Origin: Pseudonocardia sp. SCN 73-27
Lineage (GTDB): Bacteria > Actinomycetota > Actinomycetes > Mycobacteriales > Pseudonocardiaceae
Direction: 5' to 3'
Assembly (NCBI GenBank): GCA_001725415.1
Contig: MEGH01000013.1
Span: 62,001 to 126,000 of the forward strand
Length of the DNA stretch: 64,000 bases
In this document: piece by piece, positions 23,935 to 33,250 of the stretch
Position numbering within the stretch: position 1 is the stretch's first letter
Layout of the letters: each line of letters begins with the position of its first letter
The notes under the pieces: generated by a model
Seen by the model: the letters and a program-made list of their open reading frames with translations, nothing else
Database searches by the model: none
What the model was told of the DNA's origin: nothing
Made by a program: the position numbers and the translations under genes

Positions 23935-25890
23935 GTGACCTCCGTGTTCCCCGACCTCGAACCGTTGCTGCCGCGTGTCTCCAAGCCGGTGCAGTACGTC
24001 GGCGGTGAGCTCAATGCCCAGGTGGCCGACGAGGACGAGTGGGACGCGACGCCGGTCCGCTGGGCGCTGATGTACCCCGACGCCTACGAGGTCGGCCTGC
24101 CCAACCAGGGCGTCATGATCCTCTACGAGGTGCTCAACGAGCGCCCCGACGCGCTGGCCGAGCGCTGCTACGCCGTGTGGCCCGACCTCGAGGCCCTGAT
24201 GCGTGAGCACCGGGTCCCGGCGTTCACCGTCGACGGGCACCGGCCCGTCGGCGACTTCGACGTCCTCGGGGTCAGCTTCTCCACCGAGCTCGGCTACACC
24301 AACCTGCTGACGACGCTCGACCTCGCCGGCGTCCCGCTGCACACCGCCGACCGCGACGAGACCCACCCCGTCGTGCTGATGGGCGGCCACGCGGCGTTCA
24401 ACCCGGAGCCGATGGCCGACTTCGTCGACGTCGTGGCGCTGGGCGACGGCGAGGAGGTCGTCGGAGACATCACCGACGTCGTCCGTGAGTGGAAGGCCGA
24501 GGGGCGCCCGGGTGGGCGCGCGGAGCTGCTCGACCGGCTCGCGATCACCGACGGCTGCTACGTCCCCGCCCGCTACGAGGTCTCCTACGGCGACGACGGT
24601 GGCATCGCCGCGGTCGAGCCGGTCGGCGGGGCGCCGCGCAGCGTGCAGAAGCGCACCACCCGCGACCTCGACGAATGGCCCTACCCGAAGGCGCCGCTGG
24701 TCCCGCTGGCCGAGACCGTGCACGAGCGCGCGAGCGTCGAGATCTTCCGTGGGTGCACGCGTGGCTGCCGCTTCTGCCAGGCGGGCATGATCACCCGCCC
24801 GGTGCGGGAGCGGTCGTTGCAGGGCATCGGCGAGATGGTCGACTCGGCCGTGCGGGCCAGCGGATTCGACGAGGTCGGCCTGCTGTCGCTGTCGAGCGCC
24901 GACCACTCCGAGATCGCCGAGATCACCAAGGGCCTGGCCGACCGCTACGAGGGCTCCAACACGTCGCTGTCGCTGCCGTCGACCCGCGTCGACGCGTTCA
25001 ACATCGACCTGGCCAACGAGATCTCGCGCAACGGACGCCGGTCCGGGCTGACGTTCGCCCCGGAGGGCGGGTCGGAGCGGATCCGGCGCGTCATCAACAA
25101 GATGGTGTCCGAGGAGGACCTCATCCGGACCGTCTCGGAGGCGTTCGCGCAGGGCTGGCGGCAGGTGAAGCTCTACTTCATGTGCGGGCTGCCCACCGAG
25201 GAGGACGAGGACGTCCTCGAGATCGCCGGGATGGCGCACCGCGTCATCAAGGCCGGGCGCGCGGCGTCGGGTCACAACGACGTCCGTTGCACCATCTCCA
25301 TCGGCGGATTCGTGCCCAAGCCGCACACCCCGTTCCAGTGGGCGGCGCAGGCCCACCCCGATGTCGTCGACGAGCGGCTGCGCAAGCTGCGTGAGGCCGT
25401 GAACTCCGACCGGCGGCTGGGCCGCAACGTCGGCATGCGCTACCACGACGGCAAGCCGTCCCTGATCGAAGGGCTGCTCGCGCGCGGCGACCGTCGCGTC
25501 GGCCGGGTGGTCGAGCGGGTGTGGCGCGAGGGCGGCCGGTTCGACGGCTGGAGCGAGCACTTCTCCTTCGAGCGCTGGACCGAGTCGGCCGAGGCCGAGC
25601 TGGGCCCGCTCGGGGTGTCGCTCGACTGGTTCACGACGCGTGAGCGCGACCGCGACGAGGTCCTGCCCTGGGACCACCTCGACTCCGGCCTGGAGCGCGA
25701 CTGGCTCTGGGACGACTGGCAGGAGGCCCTCGCCGGTGGCGAGCAGGACGACTGCCGCTGGACACCGTGCTTCGACTGCGGCGTGTGCCCGTCGACGGGT
25801 CAGGACATCCAGGTCGGCCCCAGCGGGACGCAGCTGATCCCGCTGACCGTCGCGAATCCCGTCGGCGGGAACCGGTTCGGGAGTGCCTGA
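23935..25890 (+). CDS. B12-binding-like radical SAM protein (TIGR03960 type)
   Basis: A 651-residue protein. The N-terminal third resembles a cobalamin-binding Rossmann domain (WALMYPDAYEVGLPNQGVMI, GVSFSTELGYTNLLTTLDLA, VLMGGHAAFNPEPMADFVD). The radical-SAM core at about 270-285 has EIFRGCTRGCRFCQAG, the C-x3-C-x2-C site for the 4Fe-4S cluster. The C-terminus carries DDCRWTPCFDCGVC, an extra Cys cluster. This family is almost always next to a DUF2344 gene, as here after one intervening gene, and upstream of RNase E; its role is unknown but a tRNA or RNA modification is often proposed. GTG 23935 is supported by the TACCCT box. Confidence 0.9.
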   Translation: MTSVFPDLEPLLPRVSKPVQYVGGELNAQVADEDEWDATPVRWALMYPDAYEVGLPNQGVMILYEVLNERPDALAERCYAVWPDLEALMREHRVPAFTVDGHRPVGDFDVLGVSFSTELGYTNLLTTLDLAGVPLHTADRDETHPVVLMGGHAAFNPEPMADFVDVVALGDGEEVVGDITDVVREWKAEGRPGGRAELLDRLAITDGCYVPARYEVSYGDDGGIAAVEPVGGAPRSVQKRTTRDLDEWPYPKAPLVPLAETVHERASVEIFRGCTRGCRFCQAGMITRPVRERSLQGIGEMVDSAVRASGFDEVGLLSLSSADHSEIAEITKGLADRYEGSNTSLSLPSTRVDAFNIDLANEISRNGRRSGLTFAPEGGSERIRRVINKMVSEEDLIRTVSEAFAQGWRQVKLYFMCGLPTEEDEDVLEIAGMAHRVIKAGRAASGHNDVRCTISIGGFVPKPHTPFQWAAQAHPDVVDERLRKLREAVNSDRRLGRNVGMRYHDGKPSLIEGLLARGDRRVGRVVERVWREGGRFDGWSEHFSFERWTESAEAELGPLGVSLDWFTTRERDRDEVLPWDHLDSGLERDWLWDDWQEALAGGEQDDCRWTPCFDCGVCPSTGQDIQVGPSGTQLIPLTVANPVGGNRFGSA

Positions 25891-26434
25891 GCCCGCATCC
25901 GTGTCCGCACCCGGCTCGCAGGGGCCGGGCTCGGCGGCGCGACCGGAGTTCGTCGTGCGGGTCGCCGACGAGCGGGACGTGGAGGCGCTCGCCGCGCTGC
26001 GCCGGGCGTGGCTGGAGGAGCGGGCGGGCGCCCGCGTCGACGACCCCGGGTTCGAGGCCGCGTTCGCGCAGTGGTGGCGCACCGAGCAGCCGCGGCGCAC
26101 GTTCTGGCTGGCCGAGGTCGGGTCCGACCGGGCGGGCTGGACGCCGATCGGGTCGATCAACGTCGTCGAGATCGTGTCGATGCCGCGGCCGGGGTCGCGC
26201 GGGGGCCGGGTCGGGCAGGTCGGCAACGCGTTCGTGCTGGCCGGCTTCGCCGACCGGGGGGTGCCGCGCGCACTGCTGGAGGCGGCCGTCGACCACGCGG
26301 GGGAGCGCCGGTACCGGCGGCTGATGCTGGCCCCGACGGCGGGCAGTGCGTCGTTCTACCGCCGCGCCGGGTTCGCTCCGGCGGGGGAGACGCTGCTGGT
26401 CCTCGACCCGTTCGCCGCCCCGGATCCCGGCTGA
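25883..26434 (+). CDS. GNAT-family N-acetyltransferase between the radical-SAM pair
   Basis: A 183-residue GNAT protein after an N-terminal tail of about 20 residues. FVVRVADERDVEALAALRRA (about 21-40) is the typical first strand and helix, and GSASFYRRAGFAPAGETLLV (about 154-173) the last; the acetyl-CoA motif lies around ADRGVPRALLEAAVDHAGER. It overlaps the radical-SAM gene by 8 nt, so the three genes are likely co-transcribed. The insertion of an acetyltransferase between two genes that are usually adjacent may be functional or incidental. Substrate unknown. Confidence 0.83.
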   Translation: MPEPASVSAPGSQGPGSAARPEFVVRVADERDVEALAALRRAWLEERAGARVDDPGFEAAFAQWWRTEQPRRTFWLAEVGSDRAGWTPIGSINVVEIVSMPRPGSRGGRVGQVGNAFVLAGFADRGVPRALLEAAVDHAGERRYRRLMLAPTAGSASFYRRAGFAPAGETLLVLDPFAAPDPG

Positions 26435-26449
26435 CCGGGCCCACCTCCG

Positions 26450-26455
26450 TACCCT
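26450..26455 (+). promoter_or_regulatory. Leaderless -10 box of the DUF2344 gene (TACCCT)
   Basis: TACCCT, 7 nt before ATG 26463, inside the short gap after the GNAT stop. It gives the DUF2344 gene its own promoter in addition to read-through from upstream. Confidence 0.45.
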
Positions 26456-26462
26456 TCGGTCC

Positions 26463-27248
26463 ATGGCGCGCGTACGGCCCGGCGAGGCGGCGAATCCGGC
26501 ACCCCCCACGGTGCAGCGGATTCGTGTGCGCTTCGCCAAGCGGGGCCGGCTGCGCTTCCTGTCGCACCGCGACATCGCCCGGGCGTTCGAACGCGCGGTG
26601 CGCCGCGCGGGCGTCCCGGTGTCGCACTCGCACGGGTTCAGCCCGCACCCACGGCTGTCCTGGATCGGCGCCGCGCCCACCGGCGCGGCCAGCGAGGCCG
26701 AGTACCTGGAGATCGGGCTGACCCGCGAGGTCGACCCTGCAGAGCTCGTCGAGGCGCTCGACCGCGCCCTGCCCTCGGGGCTCGACGTGCTGGAGGCCGT
26801 GGTCGCGACGCCGCCCGCCCTGGCCGACCGGATCGACGCGGTGCGCTGGGCCATCGAGCTGCCCGGGGTGGCCGAGGGCGAGCTCCGCACCGCGGTCGAC
26901 GCGCTGCTGGCGGAGGAGTCCGTCGTCATCGAGCGTGTCACGCCGTCGGGTCGCAAGCAGATCGACGTCCGGAAAGCCCTGGTGAAGGCCACCGTCGTGA
27001 CCGCGAGCAACGGCCCGGGGCTCGCGACAGGCACCGCAGCGGTTGCGGGCTGTGCGATACTGACCGCGGTCGTGCGGCAGACGACACCCGCCGTTCGACC
27101 CGACGATGTGTTGGGTGCGCTCGACGTTGTCGCAGGCCTCACGCCGCCGGTACCCGCGAGGGCGACCCGGATGGCGCAGGGACTGCTCGACGACTCGGGT
27201 GACCTCGCCGATCCGCTCGGCACTGACCGGGTCACCGCCCAGGTCTGA
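26463..27248 (+). CDS. TIGR03936/DUF2344 radical-SAM-associated protein
   Basis: A 261-residue protein. VQRIRVRFAKRGRLRFLSHR followed by DIARAFERAVRRAGVPVSHS and HGFSPHPRLSW is the DUF2344 signature, and the GLTREVDPAELVEALDRALP segment continues it. It is the standard partner of the TIGR03960 radical-SAM protein and may present an RNA or other substrate to it (inference). ATG 26463 is preferred over the longer open frame from 26346 because homology begins there and a -10 box precedes it by 7 nt. About 170 bp later comes RNase E, again the usual order. Confidence 0.88.
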   Translation: MARVRPGEAANPAPPTVQRIRVRFAKRGRLRFLSHRDIARAFERAVRRAGVPVSHSHGFSPHPRLSWIGAAPTGAASEAEYLEIGLTREVDPAELVEALDRALPSGLDVLEAVVATPPALADRIDAVRWAIELPGVAEGELRTAVDALLAEESVVIERVTPSGRKQIDVRKALVKATVVTASNGPGLATGTAAVAGCAILTAVVRQTTPAVRPDDVLGALDVVAGLTPPVPARATRMAQGLLDDSGDLADPLGTDRVTAQV

Positions 27249-27321
27249 GCGGTTCGGTGCGACGAAGGCGCCCCCGCGCCGCGCCGCGGCCACCGTCGAG
27301 ATCCACCGCAGCTGAGGATTG

Positions 27322-27348
27322 CTCCCCGCGCACCGCGCGGGGGGGAGA
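27322..27348 (+). other. GC-rich hairpin in the rne leader
   Basis: CCCCGCGC (27324-27331), loop ACC, GCGCGGGG (27335-27342), with further C/G pairs possible outside. It could end transcription from the DUF2344 operon or act as an RNase E feedback site, as leaders of rne do in other bacteria; the sequence does not decide between these. Confidence 0.35.
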
Positions 27349-27415
27349 ACGAGTGACGTAGGGCCCCTGCGCGGCCGCCCCCTCACCAGGAGGCGCCCGG
27401 GGGCGAAGGAGCTGA

Positions 27416-30400
27416 ATGTCGAACAACGATGCGCCCGCCGGTAGCACCGGCGGGCCGTCCGTGCTGGCCGACCTGCCCGACAAGATGCGGGTGCACGCCC
27501 TGGCCAAGCTGATCGGACGCACCAGTCGCGAGGTGCTCGCGACCCTGTCGGAGCTGGGCGCCGAGGTGCGCAGCCCGCAGTCGAGCGTCGACCGGACGCT
27601 CGCCGAGCGGGTCGTCACGGCCCTGCTGCCAGATGCGGGCGCCGAGGACGAGACCGCCGTCGCCGACGACGCCTACGAGGACGCGACGGAGACGGTCCCC
27701 GCCCCGGCGCTCCCCGACATCCCCGCCGACGTGGCGGCCGCCGCCGCGGCGGGTGAGGCCGCCGTCGCCGCCGATCCCGTCGCCGCCGAGACCGACGAGG
27801 CCGCCGCGCCGCCCCGGCTCTTCGCCGCGCCCGTCTTCCAGGCGCCCGCCGCGGAGCGCCGCCCGACCCGGCGCGCTCGCGCCGTGTCGTCCGCCCCCGA
27901 GGCGGCCGACCCGTTCCGCGTCGTCGAGCCGCCCGCGCCCACCACGGGCCCCGCCGACTCCCCGGCCGACACCGCCGACGACACCGTGGACGAGACCACC
28001 GACGACACGGACACCGACAGCGACGAGGCGACCGACGCCGACGACTCCGACGACGACGCCTCCGGGCGCCGCCGCCGCCGTCGTGGCCGTCGCGGCCGCG
28101 GGCGGGGCAAGGGCTCCGACGCCGACAACGGAGACTCCGAGTCGGGCGACTCCGACAGCGAGTCCGACAGCGACTCCGACTCCGACTCCGACAGTGCTGA
28201 CGCCGCGGCGTCCGGTTCGTCCGACGATGCCGCCGACTCCGCGGCGGACTCCGACGACACCGACTCGGGCGACGACGACGGCGACGAGTCCGACGACGCC
28301 TCCGACGAGGCGGGCGGCTCGCGCCGCCGTCGCCGCCGGCGCCGCCGCCGTGGTGGCGGGGACGACGCCGAGTCCTCCGACGACCCGCCCGGCACCGTCA
28401 CCCGCGTCCGCGCCCCCCGCGACCGCAGCGGCGACGACGAGGCCTCCGACGGCGTCCAGAGCGTCCGCGGCTCGACCCGGCTCGAGGCCAAGCGCCAGCG
28501 CCGCCGCGACGGCCGCGACGCCGGCCGCCGCCGCGTCCCGATCCTCACCGAGGCCGAGTTCCTGGCCCGCCGCGAGTCCGTCGACCGCTCGATGGTCGTG
28601 CGCGAGCACGGCGACCGCGTCGAGATCGCCGTCCTCGAGGACGACGTGCTGGTCGAGCACTTCGTCGCCGGCGGCTCCAACGACGGCAACGGCCCCTCGG
28701 GCTCGTCGATGGTGGGCAACATCCACCTCGGCCGCGTCCAGAACGTGCTACCCAGCATGGAGGCCGCGTTCGTCGACATCGGCCGCGGCCGCAACGCCGT
28801 GCTCTACGCCGGTGAGGTCGACTGGGACGCCGCAGGTCTCAACGGCAAGGCCCGCCGCATCGAGCAGGCCCTGTCCACCGGCGACAGCGTCCTCGTCCAG
28901 GTCACCAAGGACCCCATCGGGCACAAGGGCGCCCGGCTGACCACCCAGATCAGCCTCGCCGGCCGCTTCCTCGTCTACGTGCCGTCCGGCGGCACCGCCG
29001 GCATCAGCCGCAAGCTGCCCGACGTCGAGCGCAAGCGGCTCAAGGACATGCTCAAGGAGATCGTCCCGTCCGAGGCCGGGGTGATCATCCGGACCGCCTC
29101 CGAGGGCGTCACCCAGGAGGCGCTGGAGCGCGACGTCCGCCGCCTCCAGGCGCAGTGGGACGTCGTCAAGAGCAAGGCCGACGCCACCGGCCCGAACAAG
29201 GTCAAGGCCCCGGCGCTGCTCTACGAGGAGCCCGACCTGCTGGTCAAGGTCGTGCGCGACCAGTTCAACGAGGACTTCACCCGCCTCGTCGTCTCCGGCG
29301 ACGACGCGTGGGAGACCGTCTCCAACTACATCGGGCACGTCGCCCCGGAGCTGTCGGAGCGGTTGCACCGCCACGTCGGCCCCGGCGACGTCTTCACCGA
29401 GTACCGCATCGACGAGCAGCTGCTCAAGGCGCTCGACCGCAAGGTCTGGCTGCCCTCGGGCGGCACGCTGGTCATCGACCGCACCGAGGCGATGACGGTC
29501 GTCGACGTCAACACCGGCAAGTTCACCGGGTCCGGCGGCAACCTCGAGGAGACCGTCACCCGCAACAACCTCGAGGCCGCCGAGGAGATCGTCCGCCAGC
29601 TCCGGCTGCGCGACATCGGCGGCATCATCGTCGTCGACTTCATCGACATGGTGCTCGAGGCCAACCGCGACCTCGTGCTGCGCAGGCTCACCGAGTGCCT
29701 GGCCCGCGACCGCACCCGCCACCAGGTCGCCGAGGTGACCTCGCTCGGCCTGGTGCAGATGACGCGCAAGCGCGTCGGCGGCGGGCTGCTGGAGCACTTC
29801 TCCACGCCGTGCGAGCACTGCCGCGGCCGTGGCGTCATCGTCTCGACCGACGGCGATGCCAAGGTCGACAAGGGCGGCGACCACAAGCACGACAAGGGCG
29901 GCGACCGGCAGAACGAGCGGGAGGGCCGTCGCGGCCGCAACCGCAACCGTCGCGACGACGCGCGCCCGGAGCAGACCGAGGAGCGCCACTCGGCGTCGGC
30001 CGACATCGCCGTCGTCGCGGCGTCGATCGCGGCGGAGAACAAACCGGCATCCGACGACAAGGCCTCCGGCGACAGGCCCTCCGGCGACAGGGCCTCCGGG
30101 ACCGGGGCCGAGCCGCCCGCGCTGCGGCTCGCGGGTGCCGACGACCCCGACGGCGCCCCGTCGACGCCCGAGGCTCCTGCGGCTCCCGACGCCCCCGCGG
30201 CGTCCGAGGCCCCTTCGTCGTCCGAGCACGACGATGCGCCGCGCGGCCGGACCCGCCGGGTCCGGTCCCGCCGCGGTGCGACGAGCCCGGACGACGCCAC
30301 TCCGGTCGATGCCGCACCGGTCGATGCCGCACCGGTCGATGCCGCACCGGTCGATGCCGCACCGGTCGATGCCGGGGCGTCGGCCGTGCCGGCGCCCGTC

Positions 30401-30853
30401 GACTCCGCGGTCGCCGGTTCGGCGGCCACCGAGGAGGTGCCCGCCGTGTCCGCACCCGCGACCACCGACGACACCCCGCCCGCGGTTGCCGGCCACGCCG
30501 AGCGCAACGGCGCCCCGGCCACCAACGGCGCCGCGGCCCTCAACGGGCACGACACCTCGGCTCCCGCGCCCGCGGCCGACGCCAACGGTGTCGCGTCGCG
30601 CGACGAGGACGCGGCGGCCGACGCCGAGCGTCCGCGCCGCCGCCGGGGCCGCGTCACACGCACCGCGGGCTCGCCGAGCGGGGCGGCCGCGGCCGTCATC
30701 ACCGCTCCGCTGCCCGCACCCGCGTCCGAGGAGTCGGCGGCCGCGCCGGTGACGGTCGCGCCGCAGCCCGAACCCGTCACAGAGCCACGTCCGCGCAGGC
30801 AGCGGCGTACCGCATCCCGCCCGGCGGGCCCGCCCTCCGGGACCGACGAGTAG
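27416..30853 (+). CDS. rne: Ribonuclease E/G
   Basis: Endoribonuclease of the RNA degradosome, 1145 residues. Residues 20-75 look like an IF2-N-type module (PDKMRVHALAKLIGRTSREV). Residues 190-350 are highly acidic Asp/Ser repeats interrupted by Arg blocks such as [10 protein letters not shown]. The catalytic core spans about 385-815: S1 domain around GNIHLGRVQNVLPSMEAAFV (about 432), catalytic Asp residues in VVDVNTGKF (about 695) and IIVVDFIDM (about 740), Zn-link TPCEHCRGRG (about 799). A 330-residue disordered tail with VDAAP repeats follows. Unlike E. coli, the long disordered parts flank a central core, as in mycobacteria. ATG 27416 follows AAGGAG. Confidence 0.95.
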   Translation: MSNNDAPAGSTGGPSVLADLPDKMRVHALAKLIGRTSREVLATLSELGAEVRSPQSSVDRTLAERVVTALLPDAGAEDETAVADDAYEDATETVPAPALPDIPADVAAAAAAGEAAVAADPVAAETDEAAAPPRLFAAPVFQAPAAERRPTRRARAVSSAPEAADPFRVVEPPAPTTGPADSPADTADDTVDETTDDTDTDSDEATDADDSDDDASGRRRRRRGRRGRGRGKGSDADNGDSESGDSDSESDSDSDSDSDSADAAASGSSDDAADSAADSDDTDSGDDDGDESDDASDEAGGSRRRRRRRRRRGGGDDAESSDDPPGTVTRVRAPRDRSGDDEASDGVQSVRGSTRLEAKRQRRRDGRDAGRRRVPILTEAEFLARRESVDRSMVVREHGDRVEIAVLEDDVLVEHFVAGGSNDGNGPSGSSMVGNIHLGRVQNVLPSMEAAFVDIGRGRNAVLYAGEVDWDAAGLNGKARRIEQALSTGDSVLVQVTKDPIGHKGARLTTQISLAGRFLVYVPSGGTAGISRKLPDVERKRLKDMLKEIVPSEAGVIIRTASEGVTQEALERDVRRLQAQWDVVKSKADATGPNKVKAPALLYEEPDLLVKVVRDQFNEDFTRLVVSGDDAWETVSNYIGHVAPELSERLHRHVGPGDVFTEYRIDEQLLKALDRKVWLPSGGTLVIDRTEAMTVVDVNTGKFTGSGGNLEETVTRNNLEAAEEIVRQLRLRDIGGIIVVDFIDMVLEANRDLVLRRLTECLARDRTRHQVAEVTSLGLVQMTRKRVGGGLLEHFSTPCEHCRGRGVIVSTDGDAKVDKGGDHKHDKGGDRQNEREGRRGRNRNRRDDARPEQTEERHSASADIAVVAASIAAENKPASDDKASGDRPSGDRASGTGAEPPALRLAGADDPDGAPSTPEAPAAPDAPAASEAPSSSEHDDAPRGRTRRVRSRRGATSPDDATPVDAAPVDAAPVDAAPVDAAPVDAGASAVPAPVDSAVAGSAATEEVPAVSAPATTDDTPPAVAGHAERNGAPATNGAAALNGHDTSAPAPAADANGVASRDEDAAADAERPRRRRGRVTRTAGSPSGAAAAVITAPLPAPASEESAAAPVTVAPQPEPVTEPRPRRQRRTASRPAGPPSGTDE
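30302..30374 (+). repeat. 15-bp tandem repeat in the rne tail
   Basis: Four perfect copies of CCGGTCGATGCCGCA and a partial fifth encode repeated PVDAA units in the disordered C-terminal tail. In-frame copy-number changes would lengthen or shorten the tail by five residues, so the site may vary between strains. Confidence 0.8.
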
Positions 30854-30879
30854 GACGGGGAACAGACCGGGGACCCGGT

Positions 30880-30909
30880 TTGACCCTGGAGAAATCAGTT
30901 CCGTACCCT
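30880..30909 (+). promoter_or_regulatory. rplU-rpmA promoter
   Basis: TTGACC (30880-30885), 18-bp spacer, TACCCT (30904-30909). A start near 30916 leaves a leader of about 90 nt before rplU. In it GGGACA (30910-30915) can pair with TGTCCC (30974-30979), so a folded leader is possible. Confidence 0.6.
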
Positions 30910-31006
30910 GGGACATCGGAGCCGCGCCCGCGAAGATCGACGGGATGTGGCGGCGCGTACGCAGCGCGCCTCGTGTCCCCCGATATTCAGGAGTCGTGCG
31001 TCAACG

Positions 31007-31315
31007 ATGTACGCGATCGTCAAGACCGGCGGCAAGCAGTACAAGGTGGCCGTGGACGACGTGCTGACCGTCGAGAAGATCGACGGTGAGCCCGGCGCCG
31101 AGATCAGCCTGCCGGCCCTGCTGCTCGTCGACGGCGACCAGCTCACCACCGACGCGGACGCGTTGGCCAAGGCCTCGGTGACCGCCACGGTCGTCGAGCA
31201 CACCAAGGGCCCGAAGATCCGCATCCACAAGTTCAAGAACAAGACCGGGTACCACAAGCGTCAGGGCCACCGTCAGCCTCTGACCAGGGTCCAGGTCACC
31301 GCGATCAGCAAGTAA
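31007..31315 (+). CDS. rplU: 50S ribosomal protein L21
   Basis: A 102-residue ribosomal protein of normal length. [20 protein letters not shown] at the N-terminus and [20 protein letters not shown], then [10 protein letters not shown], are the L21 signatures. It binds 23S rRNA in the large subunit. ATG 31007 is chosen because the family begins MYAIV; the open frame extends upstream to 30947 without homology. It has its own promoter and a leader of about 90 nt, and is followed after 12 nt by rpmA, the usual pair. Confidence 0.97.
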   Translation: MYAIVKTGGKQYKVAVDDVLTVEKIDGEPGAEISLPALLLVDGDQLTTDADALAKASVTATVVEHTKGPKIRIHKFKNKTGYHKRQGHRQPLTRVQVTAISK

Positions 31316-31327
31316 GGAGACCTGGAC

Positions 31328-31585
31328 ATGGCTCACAAGAAGGGTGCGTCCAGCTCGCGCAACGGGCGTGACTCCAACGCCCAGCGGCTCGGCGTCAAGC
31401 GTTTCGGCGGCCAGGCCGTCAACGCGGGCGAGATCCTCGTCCGCCAGCGCGGCACCAAGTTCCACCCGGGCGACGGTGTCGGCCGCGGTGGCGACGACAC
31501 GCTGTTCGCGCTGGTCGAGGGTTCGGTCGAGTTCGGCTTCAAGCGCGGTCGCAAGACCGTGAACGTGGTGCCGGTCCAGGTCTGA
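31328..31585 (+). CDS. rpmA: 50S ribosomal protein L27
   Basis: An 85-residue protein starting [20 protein letters not shown], the conserved N-terminus that reaches the peptidyl-transferase centre, and continuing [20 protein letters not shown] and [19 protein letters not shown]. No cleavable N-terminal extension of the Firmicutes type is present. AAGGAGACC precedes the ATG. It is co-transcribed with rplU and followed by a strong hairpin terminator before obgE. Confidence 0.97.
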   Translation: MAHKKGASSSRNGRDSNAQRLGVKRFGGQAVNAGEILVRQRGTKFHPGDGVGRGGDDTLFALVEGSVEFGFKRGRKTVNVVPVQV

Positions 31586-31610
31586 GGCCTGCACCACCGC
31601 GATCTTCAGC

Positions 31611-31648
31611 AACGGCGGGCTGCCCTGCAGGGTGGCCCGCCGTTTGTG
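31611..31648 (+). terminator. Intrinsic terminator after rpmA
   Basis: AACGGCGGGC (31611-31620) pairs perfectly with GCCCGCCGTT (31635-31644), and the loop itself contains CCCTGCAGGG, followed by TTGTGTG. The long stem and short T-rich tail fit a rho-independent terminator, perhaps partial, between rpmA and obgE. Confidence 0.75.
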
Positions 31649-31672
31649 TGTTCATGACGTAGGAGAAACCTG

Positions 31673-33250
31673 ATGTCTCGGTTCGTCGACCGGGTCGTTG
31701 TCCACGCGACCGCGGGCAGCGGTGGCAACGGCTGCGCGTCGGTCCACCGGGAGAAGTTCAAGCCGCTCGGCGGCCCCGACGGGGGCAACGGCGGCCGGGG
31801 CGGCTCGATCGTCCTGGTCGTCGACCCCGGCGTGCACACGCTGCTCGACTTCCACCACCGCCCGCACGCCAAGGCGCGCAACGGCAAGGAGGGCCAGGGC
31901 AGCTTCCGTGCGGGCGCCAACGCCGACGACCTGGAGCTGGCCGTCCCCGACGGCACCGTCGTCTTCGACGAGCACGGCCAGATCGTCGCCGACCTCGTCG
32001 GTGCCGGCACCCGGTTCGTCGCCGCCGAGGGCGGCCGTGGTGGGCTCGGCAACGCCGCGCTGTCGTCGGCCGCGCGCAAGGCCCCCGGCTTCGCACTGCT
32101 CGGCGAGGAGGGCGAGGCCCGCGAGCTCGTCCTCGAACTGCGGTCCATGGCCGACGTCGGACTCGTCGGGTTCCCGTCGGCGGGCAAGTCGTCCCTGGTC
32201 GCGGCCTTGTCGCAGGCGCGCCCCAAGATCGCCGACTATCCCTTCACGACGCTCGTCCCGCAGCTCGGCGTCGTCAGCGCAGGCGACTCCGTGTTCACGG
32301 TCGCCGACGTACCCGGCCTCATCCCCGGCGCCTCCGAGGGCCGCGGCCTCGGGCTCGACTTCCTGCGCCACATCGAACGCTGCTCCGTGCTCGTCCACGT
32401 CGTCGACTGCGCGACGTTCGAACCCGGCCGCGACCCCGTCGCCGACGTCCGCGCCCTCGAGGAGGAGCTGGCCCGCTACACCCCCGCCCTCGGCGGGGAC
32501 CTCGCGGAGCGGCCCCGGCTCATCGCGCTCAACAAGATCGACGTCCCCGACGCGGCCGACCTCGTCGAGATCGTCACCGCCGACCTGACCGCCGAGTTCG
32601 GCTGGCCCACCTTCGCGATCTCCACCGCCAGCCACGCCGGCCTGCGCGAGCTGACGTTCGCCATGGCCGAGCAGGTCGCCGCCTACCGGGCGGCGCAGCC
32701 CGTCCCCGAGGCGACCCGTGTCGTCCTCCGGCCCCAGGCGGTCGACGACGCAGGCTTCACCGTCGAGCCCGACCCGGAGGAGGAGGGCGGCTTCATCGTG
32801 CGCGGGCCGCGCCCCGAGCGCTGGATCCGGCAGACCAACTTCGCCAACGACGAGGCCGTCGGCTACCTCGCCGACCGGCTCGCCCGGCTCGGCGTCGAGG
32901 AGGAGCTGGCCAAGGCCGGGGCCGTCCCCGGCTGCCCGGTGACGATCGGCGACTACGTCTTCGAGTGGGAGCCCACCACCCCCGCCGGCGTGGCCACCCT
33001 GATGTCCGGCCGCGGCACCGACCGGCGCCTCGAGCAGAACGACCGCGTCAGCGCCTCCGACCGCAAGGCCGCCCGCGCCGACCGCCGCCGCCACCGCACC
33101 GACGAGGAGCTCGCCGCCGAGGCCGAGGCCGACCTCGGCGACGACCCCGACGACCTGCCCCTCGACGACGACTCCGAGAACCCCTGGGACGAGGGCGTCT
33201 GGGCCGACGAGCCCGGTCCGGACGACGCAGAGCAGACGAGCCGGCGATGA
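31673..33250 (+). CDS. obgE: GTPase Obg (ribosome-assembly and stress GTPase)
   Basis: A 525-residue protein, longer than E. coli ObgE (390) because of the OCT domain and acidic tail usual in actinobacteria. The glycine-rich Obg fold opens with [20 protein letters not shown]. The G domain has [10 protein letters not shown] (G1, about 164), TTLVPQLG (G2), DVPGL (G3, about 208) and NKID (G4, about 285). The C-terminal OCT domain lies around [20 protein letters not shown], followed by a D/E-rich end. It binds 50S subunits and couples GTP level to ribosome assembly. Its stop overlaps the proB ATG (ATGA). Confidence 0.97.
   Translation: MSRFVDRVVVHATAGSGGNGCASVHREKFKPLGGPDGGNGGRGGSIVLVVDPGVHTLLDFHHRPHAKARNGKEGQGSFRAGANADDLELAVPDGTVVFDEHGQIVADLVGAGTRFVAAEGGRGGLGNAALSSAARKAPGFALLGEEGEARELVLELRSMADVGLVGFPSAGKSSLVAALSQARPKIADYPFTTLVPQLGVVSAGDSVFTVADVPGLIPGASEGRGLGLDFLRHIERCSVLVHVVDCATFEPGRDPVADVRALEEELARYTPALGGDLAERPRLIALNKIDVPDAADLVEIVTADLTAEFGWPTFAISTASHAGLRELTFAMAEQVAAYRAAQPVPEATRVVLRPQAVDDAGFTVEPDPEEEGGFIVRGPRPERWIRQTNFANDEAVGYLADRLARLGVEEELAKAGAVPGCPVTIGDYVFEWEPTTPAGVATLMSGRGTDRRLEQNDRVSASDRKAARADRRRHRTDEELAAEAEADLGDDPDDLPLDDDSENPWDEGVWADEPGPDDAEQTSRR

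Noticed and set aside
23920-26226. A 768-codon minus-strand open frame opposite the radical-SAM gene
   Set aside because: Antisense shadow of a GC-rich gene; the plus strand encodes the Cys motifs of a known family.
30302-30374. CRISPR-like short repeats
   Set aside because: Units are 15 bp with no spacers, in frame with rne, and encode a PVDAA repeat.
28748-30916. A 722-codon minus-strand frame opposite the rne core
   Set aside because: Val/Gly/Asp-rich antisense shadow; the plus strand has the RNase E catalytic motifs.
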